Below, piece after piece: positions 9,914-20,062 of a DNA stretch of 50,055 nt. Source of the stretch: Alphaproteobacteria bacterium (GTDB taxonomy: Bacteria > Pseudomonadota > Alphaproteobacteria > Rhizobiales > Xanthobacteraceae); NCBI GenBank assembly GCA_005885285.1, contig VAZG01000400.1, positions 1 to 50,055 on the forward strand, written 5' to 3'. A model generated the notes under the pieces. It saw only the letters and a list, made by a program, of their open reading frames with translations. It ran no database searches and was not told the origin of the DNA. A program made the position numbers and the translations under genes. Position 1 is the first letter of the stretch, and each line of letters opens with the position of its first letter.

Positions 9914-10408
9914 TTACAAGCTGACGTCTCGCCGCGGCACCACCGCGGTCGCTTCGATCTCCACCCGCGCCGCCTTTTCAACGAGCCGCACCACCTGCAC
10001 CAGCGCCATCGCCGGATAATGCGCGCCGAAAATCTCGCGATAGATCGGGCCGAGCTCTTTCAGGTTCGCCAGATACTCTTCCATATCGACGACGTACCAG
10101 GTGAGGCGCACGAGATGTTCGGGCCGCGCACCGCCTTCGCTGAGAATGTCCGAGATGTTGCGCAGGGTCTGGCGGACCTGCGCGACAAAACCGGCCGCCA
10201 AATGGTTGCCGCTGTCCCATCCGATCACCCCGCCCGTCACCACGATGCGGCCGTCGGCTGCCATGCCGTTGGCATATCCCTTCGGCGTCGGCCAGCCACT
10301 CGGCTGTAAAATCCGCGCGGCCGTCGACGCTTCGCTTTTCGCAAGCGGCAGCACAGCGATGGTGGGCGCCTTAGTCGTGCTCACGAACCATTCTCCATCT
10401 ACTTGCAT
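9914..10408 (-). CDS. RidA family protein (Rid/YjgF enamine/imine deaminase superfamily)
   Basis: GYANGMAADGRIVVTGGVIGWD...AGFVAQVRQTLRNISDILSEGGARPEHLVRLTWYV..., RVEIEATAVV. Confidence 0.92.
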   Translation of the reverse strand: MQVDGEWFVSTTKAPTIAVLPLAKSEASTAARILQPSGWPTPKGYANGMAADGRIVVTGGVIGWDSGNHLAAGFVAQVRQTLRNISDILSEGGARPEHLVRLTWYVVDMEEYLANLKELGPIYREIFGAHYPAMALVQVVRLVEKAARVEIEATAVVPRRDVSL

Positions 10409-12154
10409 TTATTCCGCGGCGACGCCTGCCGATGCCGACTGGGCCTGGGCCATCTGCCGCAGGGCAAACCGCTTCAATTTGCCGGTTTCGGTCTTTGGCA
10501 GTTGCGCGACGAATTCGATTGCACGCGGATATTTATAAGGCGCGATCGCGCGCTTGACGTGTTCCTGCAGAGCGGTGGCGAGCGCATCATCGGCGGTAGT
10601 GCCCAAGGCCGGCACCACATAGGCCTTGACGATCATGCCGCGCGCCTCATCGGGCGCCCCGACCACGCCGCATTCGGCGACAGCCGGGTGCGTCAGCAGC
10701 GCGGCCTCGATCTCGGGGCCGGCGATGTTGTAGCCGGAAGAAATGATCATGTCGTCCGAGCGGGCCACAAACGACAAGCGGCCCTTCTCGTCGCGAACAA
10801 ACGTATCGCCGGTCAGATTCCAGCCATTGCGCACATAATTCGACTGCCGCGGGTCCGCGAGATAGCGGCATCCGGTCGGCCCGCGAACCGCAAGCTTGCC
10901 GACGGCGCCCTCCGGCAATTCGTTCATGTCATCGTCGACGATCTTTGCCTCGTAACCGGAAACCGGATGCCCGGTCGTTCCGGCGACGGCGTCGCCTACG
11001 CGGTTGGTGATAAAGATATGCAGCAATTCCGTGCTGCCGATCCCGTCGAGAATCACCTTGCCGGTCTTGCGGATCCAGCTTTCGAAAACCGGCGCCGGCA
11101 AGCTTTCACCGGCCGAAACCGCAAGGCGCAGCGACGACAGATCGGCGCCCCTGTCCATCGCGGCCATCATCGCCCGGTACGCGGTCGGCGAGGTAAAGCA
11201 AATCGTGGCTTTGTAGGTTTCGATGATCTTGACCATCTCGGGAGGCGCCGCGTTTTCCAAAAGCGTCGCGGTTGCGCCGAACCGCAGCGGAAAGATCGCA
11301 AGCCCGCCGAGCCCAAACGTGAAGGCGAGCGGCGGTGACCCTACGAAGACGTCATCCGGAGTGACGTTGAGGACTTCCTTGGCATAACCATCCGCAATGA
11401 TCAGGAGATCGCGATGGAAATGCATCGTCGCCTTTGGCTCGCCCGTGGTGCCCGAGGTAAATCCGAGCAGGGCGACATCGTCCCGGCCGGTTTTGACGGC
11501 ATCGAACCGAACCGGCTTGCTCAACGCCACGCGATCGAGCTCGGCATCGTGGTTCGAGGTTCCGTCAAAATTCACAACCTGCTTGAGAAACCGGCTGGTC
11601 TTTGCACACGCGACCAGTTCGTCGGCGATGCGGCTGTCGGTCAGCGCAAGCGCGATCTCTGCCTTGTCGACGATCTTGGTCAACTCACCGGCACGAAGCA
11701 TCGGCATGGTGTTGACCACGACGGCGCCTGCTTTGGTTGCGGCAAGCCATGCGGCGACCAGGGCCGGATTATTGCCCGAGCGTATCAGGACCCGGTTGCC
11801 GGGCTTGACGCCGTAATTTTCCACCAGTGCATGCGCCAGGCGATTCGACCAGTCGGCCAGCTCTTTATAGGTGCGCTGGCGACCGTTGCCGATCAGCGCG
11901 ATACGATCACCGAAGCCCTTCTCGACAATACGGTCAGTCAGCTCGACCGCGGCGTTGAGATATTCGGGATACTGAAACTCCGGCCGCTCAAGCAAGAGTT
12001 CCGGCCATTGCTGGAACGGCGGAAGGTTTCGCCGCGTAAAATCATCGATGTGGCCGGACGGGCCAAGGTTTTGGATTCCAAGACTCTGATTTCCAAGACT
12101 CTGATTTCCAAGACTCTGACTTTCAAGGCTGGGACTTGCACCTGACATTTCCAT
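10409..12154 (-). CDS. Benzoate-CoA ligase family protein, probably 2-aminobenzoate/benzoate-CoA ligase
   Basis: AMP-binding motif LLGFTSGTTGEPKATMHFHRD; GIGSTELLHIFITNRVGDAVAGTTGHPVSGYEAKIV characteristic of benzoate-CoA ligases; start at MEMSGASPS. Confidence 0.88.
   Translation of the reverse strand: MEMSGASPSLESQSLGNQSLGNQSLGIQNLGPSGHIDDFTRRNLPPFQQWPELLLERPEFQYPEYLNAAVELTDRIVEKGFGDRIALIGNGRQRTYKELADWSNRLAHALVENYGVKPGNRVLIRSGNNPALVAAWLAATKAGAVVVNTMPMLRAGELTKIVDKAEIALALTDSRIADELVACAKTSRFLKQVVNFDGTSNHDAELDRVALSKPVRFDAVKTGRDDVALLGFTSGTTGEPKATMHFHRDLLIIADGYAKEVLNVTPDDVFVGSPPLAFTFGLGGLAIFPLRFGATATLLENAAPPEMVKIIETYKATICFTSPTAYRAMMAAMDRGADLSSLRLAVSAGESLPAPVFESWIRKTGKVILDGIGSTELLHIFITNRVGDAVAGTTGHPVSGYEAKIVDDDMNELPEGAVGKLAVRGPTGCRYLADPRQSNYVRNGWNLTGDTFVRDEKGRLSFVARSDDMIISSGYNIAGPEIEAALLTHPAVAECGVVGAPDEARGMIVKAYVVPALGTTADDALATALQEHVKRAIAPYKYPRAIEFVAQLPKTETGKLKRFALRQMAQAQSASAGVAAE
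12061..12135. repeat. In-frame short tandem repeat (15-bp unit) at the 5' end of the CoA-ligase gene
   Basis: ttccaagactctgat x2, ttccaagactctgac, flanked by degenerate tttcaaggctgggac and ggccaaggttttgga; encodes SLESQSLGNQSLGNQSLGIQNLG. Confidence 0.88.
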
Positions 12155-12221
12155 CGCCCCTCCTTTTGCGGGATGAAAGACAGATATCTGGGGCGCCCGG
12201 TAGCGCTTTATTCCGAAACAT

Positions 12222-12233
12222 TTTAGGCTTAAA
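12222..12233. promoter_or_regulatory. Candidate MarR-type operator upstream of the CoA ligase
   Basis: TTTAGGCTTAAA, near-palindromic, ~70 bp from the ligase start; matches four to five other promoter-proximal copies in the cluster. Confidence 0.6.
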
Positions 12234-12296
12234 GTAATTTGGCGCAATAGCCAAAATCCAGGCGATCCACGCTTTTTACTAGGGGCGAGCGCGGCC

Positions 12297-13112
12297 TCAG
12301 CGCCCCGCCAATTGCTTTAGGCGCGCGACCATGGCCGAGGCCGGGTCGGCGAGCGGGGCAATCGCGGTGAAATGATTGGCGTCGGGAACAGTGCCGAACC
12401 GGGCCGGGATACCAGCCCGGCGCCATCGTTCGACGATGGTCCGGCTCTGGCGGAAATATTCCGCGCTTTCGCTTCCACCGACCACAGCATCAAGACTGCC
12501 GTGCGCGGGGGGCTTCCAGAACAGGGGGCTTGCGGCCTTCGCCGTTTCCCGGTCGAGATGCAATGCCTTGTTGATCGAGGTTTCGACCAGCGGTACCAAG
12601 TCGAACAGGCCAGAAATCGCGTAGGCCGCAATGACGAGTTGTTTCGGCAACGAGGGATCGAGCGCCTGCCAGTCAGTCGCCAGCATGCAGGCCGCGAGAT
12701 GCCCGCCGGCGGAATGACCGCTCATCACCAGCGGTTGGCCGAGCCGCGCCAGTTCACGCGACGCCATCCGCATCTGCGTGATAATCGTGTCGACGGTGAC
12801 GCCGGGGCAAAGATCGTAAGTGGGAACGGCGACGCTGATGTCGTGCGCGTTGAGCCCGCGCGCGCAATGGCTAAAGGATGAACCGTCGAGCGCCTGCCAA
12901 TAGCCACCATGGATGAAAACGACGATGGCCGTGTCGCCGTTGCCGGGAAAGAAATCGATCTTGTTGCGGGCCCCGGCACCATAGCGGATCGATTGCGGGG
13001 CGCGCTGCTCGCGGTAGGCCGCGGCATCGTTTGCCCATCCGGCCATCAGCACCGGATTTTCCGGAACCCGCGCCCGGTTATTGTACTCGACCTCGTAGTC
13101 GACCTTCGCCAC
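12297..13112 (-). CDS. Alpha/beta hydrolase, arylformamidase/esterase-like
   Basis: VVFIHGGYWQALDGSSF (HGGxW), VMSGHSAGGHLAACML nucleophile elbow, late D and H (DANHFTAI). Confidence 0.87.
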   Translation of the reverse strand: MAKVDYEVEYNNRARVPENPVLMAGWANDAAAYREQRAPQSIRYGAGARNKIDFFPGNGDTAIVVFIHGGYWQALDGSSFSHCARGLNAHDISVAVPTYDLCPGVTVDTIITQMRMASRELARLGQPLVMSGHSAGGHLAACMLATDWQALDPSLPKQLVIAAYAISGLFDLVPLVETSINKALHLDRETAKAASPLFWKPPAHGSLDAVVGGSESAEYFRQSRTIVERWRRAGIPARFGTVPDANHFTAIAPLADPASAMVARLKQLAGR

Positions 13113-13117
13113 GAAAC

Positions 13118-13639
13118 CTACAACGCCCGCCGGCTTGCAGCCTTCTGAGCCGATCCCTTGGCCTTGGCCAACAGGCGCATCAAGTCGCGGACATCCTTTG
13201 GCGTGAGATCGGAGAATATGTCGGCGATCCAGGTCTCGTGCTCGGCGGCCATCTTGCGAAACTCGGCGCGGCCAGCCTTGGTCAGCCGGATGACCTGGAC
13301 GCGGCGGTCGGATACCAATGTGCGGCGGTCGAGATGGCCGGATTCGACAAGCCGCTCGACCAGCCCGGTCACGTTGCCGTTCGAGACCATCATCCGTTTC
13401 GAGACATCCGACAGCGTCATGCCGTCAGGCGCCCGGTCGAGCTGCGCCATCAGGTCGAAGCGCGGCAACGTGACGTCGAATCGTTCGCGCAGACGGCCAC
13501 GTACCGCGCCCTCGATCAGGGTCGTGCAGGTCAAAAGACGCAGCCACAACCTGAGCTCGTCGCCGTGATCTTCCGGAAGTTCGACGGCCTTGGTCTCGGA
13601 ATCGAGGTTCATTGCAAACGTACCTGCCGGGGACAACAC
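13118..13639 (-). CDS. MarR family winged-helix transcriptional regulator
   Basis: RFDVTLPRFDLMAQLDRAPDGMTLSDVSKRMMVSNGNVTGLVERLVESGHLDRR..VQVIRLTKAGRAEF. Confidence 0.94.
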   Translation of the reverse strand: MLSPAGTFAMNLDSETKAVELPEDHGDELRLWLRLLTCTTLIEGAVRGRLRERFDVTLPRFDLMAQLDRAPDGMTLSDVSKRMMVSNGNVTGLVERLVESGHLDRRTLVSDRRVQVIRLTKAGRAEFRKMAAEHETWIADIFSDLTPKDVRDLMRLLAKAKGSAQKAASRRAL

Positions 13640-13662
13640 CCGTATAGCGGGTGTCTGGCTTG

Positions 13663-13684
13663 ATTATTTTGACCTTCAAATAAT
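13663..13684. promoter_or_regulatory. Inverted repeat at the marR promoter (candidate autoregulatory operator)
   Basis: ATTATTT-tgaccttc-AAATAAT, 7-bp perfect arms; core TTTTGACCTTCAAA resembles the other sites; 24 bp from the MarR start codon. Confidence 0.6.
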
Positions 13685-13744
13685 TCGGGACAAGCCGCAA
13701 GTCAAAACGCTCGGGCCGGCCATTCGTATGCTTTTTTCAATTTC

Positions 13745-13757
13745 TTTAGGCTTCAAG
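13745..13757. promoter_or_regulatory. Candidate MarR-type operator upstream of the orphan SBP
   Basis: TTTAGGCTTCAAG, matches the sites at 12222 and 20873. Confidence 0.6.
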
Positions 13758-13886
13758 CAATTGGCGCGTGGCTTGCATGCCTGCTGCAGTTGCGGGCCCA
13801 CATGTACTGCCGGTTCGCTTGCGGCGACAGTGGTCGTCAGAATAAGCTTAAGCTTGAAACGTACAGCGCTGATCGGGGGAGAGATC

Positions 13887-15056
13887 ATGAAACAACGATT
13901 GAAGTTGACCGGATTGGCGGCGTTGCTGGGCATTGCCGTCAACCCGGCAATCGCGCAGGAAAAGATCAAGATCGGCGTGATCGTGACGCTATCGGGTTCG
14001 GCCGCAGTGCTCGGCCAACAGGCGCGCGACGGTTTTGTACTCGCGATCAAGGATATCGGCAGCAAGATGGCTGGTCGCGATGTCGAGGTCGTCGCGATAG
14101 ACGACGAACTCAAACCCGACGCCGCCGTGATCAAGGTGAAGGGCCTGCTCGAACGCGACAAGGTTGATTTCGTGGTGGGACCGATCTTCTCCAACATCCT
14201 GCAAGCGATTCACAAACCGGTCGTCGACAGCAAGACGTTTCTGATCAGCCCAAATGCAGGTCCGTCGAGCTATGCCGGCAAGGAATGCAGCCCGTTCTTC
14301 TACGTAACCTCCTATCAGAACGACCAGGTCCACGAAATCCTCGGCAAGGTCGCGCAAGATCGCGGCTACAAACGCGTCTATCTGCTGATCCCGAACTATC
14401 AGGCCGGGCGGGATTCCGCCGCCGGATTCAAGCTCGACTACAAGGGCGAAATCGTCGAGGAATCCTACATGCCGCTGGGCACCCTGGATTTCCAGCCCGA
14501 GTTATCCAAGATCGCCTCGCTCAAGCCGGACGCGGTGTTCACCTTCATGCCCGGCGGCATGGGCGTCAATCTTGTCAAGCAATACCGGCAGGCCGGTCTT
14601 GCCGACAGCATTCCCGTGCTTTCGGCGTTCACCGTCGATGAATCGACCTTGCCGGCGCAGCAGGACGCCGCGATCGGCATGTTCGGCGGCGCCGATTGGG
14701 CGCCCAATCTCGACAATCCCCAGAACAAGAAGTTCGTCGCTTCGTATGAGGCAACCTATAACAGCGTGCCGGGCACCTATGCCATGCAGGGCTACGACAC
14801 GGCCATGCTGATCGACAGCGCGGTGAAGGCGGTGAAAGGGGATCTCAGCGACAAGGACGCCCTTTCCACTGCATTGAAGAAGGCCGACTTCACATCGCTG
14901 CGCGGCGGCTTCAAATTCAACACCAACGGCTATCCGATCCAGGACTTCTATCTGACCAAAGTGGCGAAACGTCCGGACGGCAAATTCCAGACCGAGATCG
15001 TCCAGAAGGTATTTGAGAATTACGGCGACCGCTACGCCAAGGACTGCACACCATAA
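13887..15056 (+). CDS. ABC transporter substrate-binding protein (branched-chain amino acid/aromatic LivJ-like)
   Basis: Signal peptide MKQRLKLTGLAALLGIAVNPAIAQ; KIKIGVIVTLSGSAAVLGQQARDGFVLAI. Confidence 0.93.
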   Translation: MKQRLKLTGLAALLGIAVNPAIAQEKIKIGVIVTLSGSAAVLGQQARDGFVLAIKDIGSKMAGRDVEVVAIDDELKPDAAVIKVKGLLERDKVDFVVGPIFSNILQAIHKPVVDSKTFLISPNAGPSSYAGKECSPFFYVTSYQNDQVHEILGKVAQDRGYKRVYLLIPNYQAGRDSAAGFKLDYKGEIVEESYMPLGTLDFQPELSKIASLKPDAVFTFMPGGMGVNLVKQYRQAGLADSIPVLSAFTVDESTLPAQQDAAIGMFGGADWAPNLDNPQNKKFVASYEATYNSVPGTYAMQGYDTAMLIDSAVKAVKGDLSDKDALSTALKKADFTSLRGGFKFNTNGYPIQDFYLTKVAKRPDGKFQTEIVQKVFENYGDRYAKDCTP

Positions 15057-15074
15057 TTCAGGGAAGGAAGCAGC

Positions 15075-15530
15075 ATGAAAAGCGAGATCACCGGCATCAC
15101 CCGGGCCAACGAAGGCATGCAGGGGATTTCCTGGAATATCCTCGGTCAAATCTATGTGCCGAAAAGCTATGCCGAGCACTCCTTCTCCTGGCACGCGACG
15201 CTGCCGCCGGGCACCTTCGTGCCGCCGCACATCCACCCCGATCAGGACGAATACCTCTACATGCTGGAGGGAAAGCTCGACTTCATGCTCGCCGGATCAG
15301 ACGCTCAGGCAACAGCCGGCGATCTGATCCGGCTCGGCATGGGCGTTCCCCACGGCATCTTCAACAAGTCGGACCAGACCGCAAAGGTGCTGTTCTGGGT
15401 GGCGCCGAGCCGAAAGCTTTACGATCTGTTTTGGGGCCTTCACAACATGAAGGAACAAAAGCCCGAGGACGTGGTGGCAATGGCGGCGGAATATAACATC
15501 CACTTCCTGCCGCCGCCGCCGGGCGCTTGA
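15075..15530 (+). CDS. Cupin domain-containing protein
   Basis: PPGTFVPPHIHPDQDEYLYMLEGKLDF..., GDLIRLGMGVPHGIFN cupin motifs. Confidence 0.93.
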   Translation: MKSEITGITRANEGMQGISWNILGQIYVPKSYAEHSFSWHATLPPGTFVPPHIHPDQDEYLYMLEGKLDFMLAGSDAQATAGDLIRLGMGVPHGIFNKSDQTAKVLFWVAPSRKLYDLFWGLHNMKEQKPEDVVAMAAEYNIHFLPPPPGA

Positions 15531-15537
15531 GCGAGAC

Positions 15538-16698
15538 TTACGCCCGCACCGCTGCCAGCCCCGGCACCGCCGCAAACCCGGCCTTGCTGGCATAGCCGCG
15601 CACGATCGCCTCGCGCTGTGTGTAGCTCAGCACGTTCTCGACATTGTCAAAGCCGTCCGGCGCGAGTTGCTCGACCGCATCGATCACGCCTTGCTCGGAG
15701 CGCGCCAGCGCGTCCGCAAGGCATCGCGCGTCGAGAATGGCTTGCGACGCGCCGTTTGAACCCACCGGATACATCGGATGCGCGGCGTCCCCGAGTAGCG
15801 TCACGCGGCCACACGACCAATACGGCAAGGGATCGCGGTCGCAGGTCGGATATTCGTAGAATTCTGATGTGGCCGAGATCAGGTTCGGCACGTCGACATA
15901 GGGCACCGAAAAGCGCGCCACATGCGGCATCAGTTCGTCGCGTTTTCCGGAGAGCGACCAATCTTCCTTGCGGGGCGGAACGCCGCCATCGGCGACTTTC
16001 ACCAGCACCGCCCAATTGGTGAGCCGGCTCGCCGGGCTCGATCCTTCCGCGATCGGATAAACCACGACCTTCGCATGCAATCCGCCGGCGACAATCATCG
16101 ATTTGCCGGTCAGGAACACCGGCCAGTCACGCGCGCCCCGCCATAGCATCAGCCCGTTCCAGCATGGCGGGCCTTCGCTCGGGAATAACGTCTCGCGCAC
16201 CCGCGAGTGGATGCCGTCGGCGCCGATCAGAATGTCGCCGCGCACGGTCTTGACATGCGCTCCCGCACGATCGAAGAAATGCGCCGACACGCCGCCTTCA
16301 TCCTGGCTGAAAGCCCCTAGCCTGCAGCCCGTATGGATCGCCTCCCGCCCCAGCCGCTCCTCGACGGCGCGGTGGATGACGCTTTGCAGCCGGCCGCGAT
16401 GAATCGAGAATTGCGGGACATCGTGGCCGGCATCGATGCCGCGGGCCTCGCGCCAGACTTCCTGACCGTGGCGGTTGAGGTAGTAAAGCACATCGGTGCG
16501 GATCGCGACATCATCGAGCCTTTGCAACAGCCCGAGGCCAGCGAGCTCGCGGATCGCATGCGGCAGCGTGTTGATGCCGACGCCGAGCTCGCGGATCGTG
16601 TCCGCCTGTTCGAACAGCTCGCAGCCGATGCCGCGCGCCCGCAACATCAGCGCGGTAGTGAGGCCGCCGATACCGCCCCCGACGATAATCGCCTTCAT
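15538..16698 (-). CDS. FAD-dependent monooxygenase (flavin-dependent aromatic hydroxylase family)
   Basis: MKAIIVGGGIGGLTTALMLRARGI (GxGxxG), DILIGADGIHSRVRE, VTLLGDAAHPMYPVGSNGASQAILDA. Confidence 0.93.
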   Translation of the reverse strand: MKAIIVGGGIGGLTTALMLRARGIGCELFEQADTIRELGVGINTLPHAIRELAGLGLLQRLDDVAIRTDVLYYLNRHGQEVWREARGIDAGHDVPQFSIHRGRLQSVIHRAVEERLGREAIHTGCRLGAFSQDEGGVSAHFFDRAGAHVKTVRGDILIGADGIHSRVRETLFPSEGPPCWNGLMLWRGARDWPVFLTGKSMIVAGGLHAKVVVYPIAEGSSPASRLTNWAVLVKVADGGVPPRKEDWSLSGKRDELMPHVARFSVPYVDVPNLISATSEFYEYPTCDRDPLPYWSCGRVTLLGDAAHPMYPVGSNGASQAILDARCLADALARSEQGVIDAVEQLAPDGFDNVENVLSYTQREAIVRGYASKAGFAAVPGLAAVRA

Positions 16699-16750
16699 CG
16701 TCCTCAACTCCACGAACGCCACGCGATGGCGGTTAAGCTCGCACGGGCCG

Positions 16751-19102
16751 TTACTCAGCGGCAAGCGGCTTTGACGCCTCCGCCTTCAGTTCGGCTCGGG
16801 TCCTCGGCTTAGCCTTCATTTTGAGGTCCTCGAAATCCTGCCGGTCGTGCGCACTGTTGCGGAAAATCTGCTCCTTGCCCGGCAGATATTGCGGCGGACA
16901 GAACACCCCTTCGGCGCCGTACCAGGCGGCGGCCTTCAACGTGAACGAGGGATCAATCAGATGCGGGCGCCCCAGCGCCACCAGGTCGGCGCGGCCGGCG
17001 GCGAGGATGGTGTTGACCTGATCGGCCGTGGTGATGTTGCCGACACACATGGTTGCGACGCGGGCTTCGTTGCGGACCTGGTCGGAGAATGGCGTCTGGA
17101 ACATGCGACCATAGACCGGTTGCGCGTCGCGCACGGTCTGCCCGGTAGAGACGTCGACCAGATCGACGCCGACCTCGGCAAACGCACGCGCGATTGCGAC
17201 CGCGTCATCGCCGGTGATGCCACCCTCCGCCCAATCGGTCGCGGAAATGCGTACCGACATCGGCTTGTGCGCCGGCCAGGTCGCGCGCATCGCCTCGAAC
17301 ACTTCCAGCGGAAAGCGCAGGCGATTTTCGAGCGAGCCGCCATAGGCATCAGTACGCCGGTTGGTGAGCGGCGAGATGAAACTCGCCAGCAAATAGCCGT
17401 GGGCGCAATGCAATTCGAGCATGTCAAAGCCACAACGGCCGCCGCGTCCGGCGGCGGCGACAAAGGCCGCCTTGACCGCCTCCATCGCGGTGCGGTCCAT
17501 CTCGCGCGGCATCCGGCTATCCGGGAAATAGGGGATCGGCGACGCCGACACGATGTCCCAGCCGCCTTCCTCAAGCGGCCGGTCCATGCCATCCCACATC
17601 AGCCTGGTCGCGCCCTTGCGGCCGGCATGGCCAAGCTGCAGGCAGATCTTCGCTACTGAATTGGCGTGGACGAAATCGACGATGCGGCGCCAGGCTATCT
17701 CCTGCTCGTCGTTCCACAATCCGGTACAGCCGGGGGTGATGCGGGCGTCGCGGCCGACGCAGGTCATCTCGGTGAAGATCAGGCCGGCGCCGCCAATCGC
17801 GCGCGATCCGTAGTGCACCAGATGGAAATCGGTCGGCACGCCCTCCTTGGCCGAGTACATGCACATCGGCGATACCACGGCGCGATTGGAAAGCTCCATC
17901 TCGCGCAGACGCATCGGCTGGAACATCGGCACCATCGGCTTCTCGACGTCGACGTCAAACCCCTTGGTGCGCACCTGTCGGGCGAAAGCCTTGTCGACCT
18001 CGGCAACAAAATCCGGCGCCCGCAAGGCCAGATTGTCGTAGGTGATCGCTTTCGATCGGGTCATCACGCCGAAAGCAAACTGCACGGGGTCGAAATCCCA
18101 GAAGCGATCGACATGCTCGAACCAGACCAGCGAGACATCTGCAGCGTGTTGGGTTTTCTCGACCTCTTCGCGGCGCCCCCGCTCGTATTGTTCGAGCGCG
18201 GCGCCGACGGTCGGCGCATGCTCCATGGCCTCGGCCAGCGCGATCGCGTCTTCCATTGCAAGCTTGGTGCCGGAGCCGATCGAGAAATGCGCGCTCGCCT
18301 TGGCGTCGCCGAGCAGCACCATGTTGTCCTTGACCCAGCGTTTGCTGCGGATCATCGGAAAATTGCGCCACATCGAGCGGTTGGTGAGGAGCGGATGTGC
18401 CTCGAGAAACCAGCCGAAAATCTTGGCCATCCGGTCGGCCGATTGCTTTTCATTGAGGCCCTTCAGTCCGGCGCGTTCAAATGTGCCGGGATCGGTCTCG
18501 AAGATCCAGGTCGAGCGGCCGGCTTCGTATTGATAGGCATGCGCAATGAACGGGCCCCATTCGGTCTCCTGGAAGATAAAAGTGAAGGCATCAAGCGGCC
18601 GGGTCGAGCCCATCCAGGCGAACATGTTGGAGCGCACATCGACCTCGGGCTCGAAATGCGCGACATGCTTTTCGCGGAAACGGCTGTTGATGCCATCGGC
18701 GATCACAACAAGGTCGGCATCGGCAAAACGCGACTCATCTGAGATCTCGGTCTCGAACCGCAAGCTGACGCCGAGTTCGCGCGCCCGCTCCTGCAGGATC
18801 AGCAATAATCTGCGGCGCGAGCAGCCGCAGAAGCCGTTACCGCCGACGCGGTGCACTGTGCCGCGGAAATGCACGGCGATATCATCCCAATAGGCAAACT
18901 CCTGGGTGATACGGCGGTAGCTCGTGGAATCGTATTTTTCGAAATTGTCGAGCGTCGCGTCAGAAAACACGACGCCGAAGCCGAACGTATCGTCGGCGCG
19001 GTTGCGCTCATAGACCGTGATCTCGGCCGCCGGCCGCTGCTTCCTAAGCAGGATCGCGGCGTACAGACCGGCCGGTCCGCCACCGATGATCGCGATCTTC
19101 AT
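16751..19102 (-). CDS. Bifunctional salicylyl-CoA 5-hydroxylase / OYE-family oxidoreductase (2-aminobenzoyl-CoA monooxygenase/reductase-like)
   Basis: N-terminal [27 protein letters not shown] monooxygenase half fused to an OYE-like half ([44 protein letters not shown]..., [49 protein letters not shown]). Confidence 0.92.
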   Translation of the reverse strand: MKIAIIGGGPAGLYAAILLRKQRPAAEITVYERNRADDTFGFGVVFSDATLDNFEKYDSTSYRRITQEFAYWDDIAVHFRGTVHRVGGNGFCGCSRRRLLLILQERARELGVSLRFETEISDESRFADADLVVIADGINSRFREKHVAHFEPEVDVRSNMFAWMGSTRPLDAFTFIFQETEWGPFIAHAYQYEAGRSTWIFETDPGTFERAGLKGLNEKQSADRMAKIFGWFLEAHPLLTNRSMWRNFPMIRSKRWVKDNMVLLGDAKASAHFSIGSGTKLAMEDAIALAEAMEHAPTVGAALEQYERGRREEVEKTQHAADVSLVWFEHVDRFWDFDPVQFAFGVMTRSKAITYDNLALRAPDFVAEVDKAFARQVRTKGFDVDVEKPMVPMFQPMRLREMELSNRAVVSPMCMYSAKEGVPTDFHLVHYGSRAIGGAGLIFTEMTCVGRDARITPGCTGLWNDEQEIAWRRIVDFVHANSVAKICLQLGHAGRKGATRLMWDGMDRPLEEGGWDIVSASPIPYFPDSRMPREMDRTAMEAVKAAFVAAAGRGGRCGFDMLELHCAHGYLLASFISPLTNRRTDAYGGSLENRLRFPLEVFEAMRATWPAHKPMSVRISATDWAEGGITGDDAVAIARAFAEVGVDLVDVSTGQTVRDAQPVYGRMFQTPFSDQVRNEARVATMCVGNITTADQVNTILAAGRADLVALGRPHLIDPSFTLKAAAWYGAEGVFCPPQYLPGKEQIFRNSAHDRQDFEDLKMKAKPRTRAELKAEASKPLAAE

Positions 19103-19142
19103 GAGGGCCTCCGGCGCAAGCTTAAGAGTACCATCTAGATAT

Positions 19143-19154
19143 TTTAAACCTAAA
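19143..19154. promoter_or_regulatory. Candidate MarR-type operator upstream of the bifunctional hydroxylase/reductase gene
   Basis: TTTAAACCTAAA (reverse complement TTTAGGTTTAAA), ~41 bp from the start at 19102. Confidence 0.55.
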
Positions 19155-19188
19155 ACATTCACTGCAAGCCCGCAAGGACCGGCGCTGT

Positions 19189-20025
19189 TCAATTACCCTG
19201 GAATACCGGTTTCACCTTGTTCGCGAACGCGTCGAAGGCGCGCTTAAAATCAGCCGTCGTCATGCAGAGCGCCTGCGCAATGGCCTCGGCCTCGATCGCC
19301 TCCTCCACCGACATCGCCCATTCCATCGCCAGCATCCGCTTGGTCATGGTGTTGGCGAAGGTCGGCCCGTCCGCGATCTGCCGGGCCAGGATCTGCGCCT
19401 GTGCCAGCACCTGTTCGGGCATGACAATGCGGCTGAAGAACCCCCAGCGCTCGCCCTCCTCCGCGGTCATGAAGCGGCCGGTGTAGAGCAGCTCGGAGGC
19501 CCGCGATTGCCCGATGATCCGCGGCAAGATCGCGCAGGCGCCCATATCGCAACCGGCGAGGCCGACCTTGTTGAACAAAAACGCGACCTTGGCACCAACA
19601 GCGGCGAGCCGCATGTCGGATGCCATCGCGACGATCGCACCCGCGCCGGCACAGATTCCCTCGACCGCGGCTACAATCGGCTGCGGGCAGGCCCGCATCG
19701 CCTTGACGAGATCGCCGGTCATACGGGTGAAGGAGATCAAGCCCTTGGTATCCATCTTCACCAGCGGGCCGATGATCTCGAACACATCGCCGCCGGAGGA
19801 GAAATTGCCGCCGGCGCCGGTCACCACGATCACCTTGACCTCATCATCGGATGCGCATGCGCGGAAGAAATCCGTGAGCTCGCGATAGCTTTCGAAGGTC
19901 AGCGGATTTTTCCGCTCGGGACGGTTGAGCGTCACGGTTGCTACGCCGTCGGTCACGACCAGCAGGAAGTGGTGGGGCGAATAATCTGCCAATGGAACGG
20001 TCACGGGATTGGCTGGTCTGCTCAT
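19189..20025 (-). CDS. Enoyl-CoA hydratase family protein
   Basis: [65 protein letters not shown]. Confidence 0.93.
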   Translation of the reverse strand: MSRPANPVTVPLADYSPHHFLLVVTDGVATVTLNRPERKNPLTFESYRELTDFFRACASDDEVKVIVVTGAGGNFSSGGDVFEIIGPLVKMDTKGLISFTRMTGDLVKAMRACPQPIVAAVEGICAGAGAIVAMASDMRLAAVGAKVAFLFNKVGLAGCDMGACAILPRIIGQSRASELLYTGRFMTAEEGERWGFFSRIVMPEQVLAQAQILARQIADGPTFANTMTKRMLAMEWAMSVEEAIEAEAIAQALCMTTADFKRAFDAFANKVKPVFQGN

Positions 20026-20062
20026 GGGATCTCCCCTCGCGGATAATCGCTGATTGCCCGCC

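Noticed and set aside
12061-12135. Possible CRISPR array
   Set aside because: Units are 15 bp, directly contiguous without spacers and in frame within a coding gene.
17666-18742. 358-aa + strand ORF opposite the bifunctional hydroxylase
   Set aside because: Antisense shadow with no recognisable motifs; opposite strand encodes a clear FAD monooxygenase/OYE fusion.
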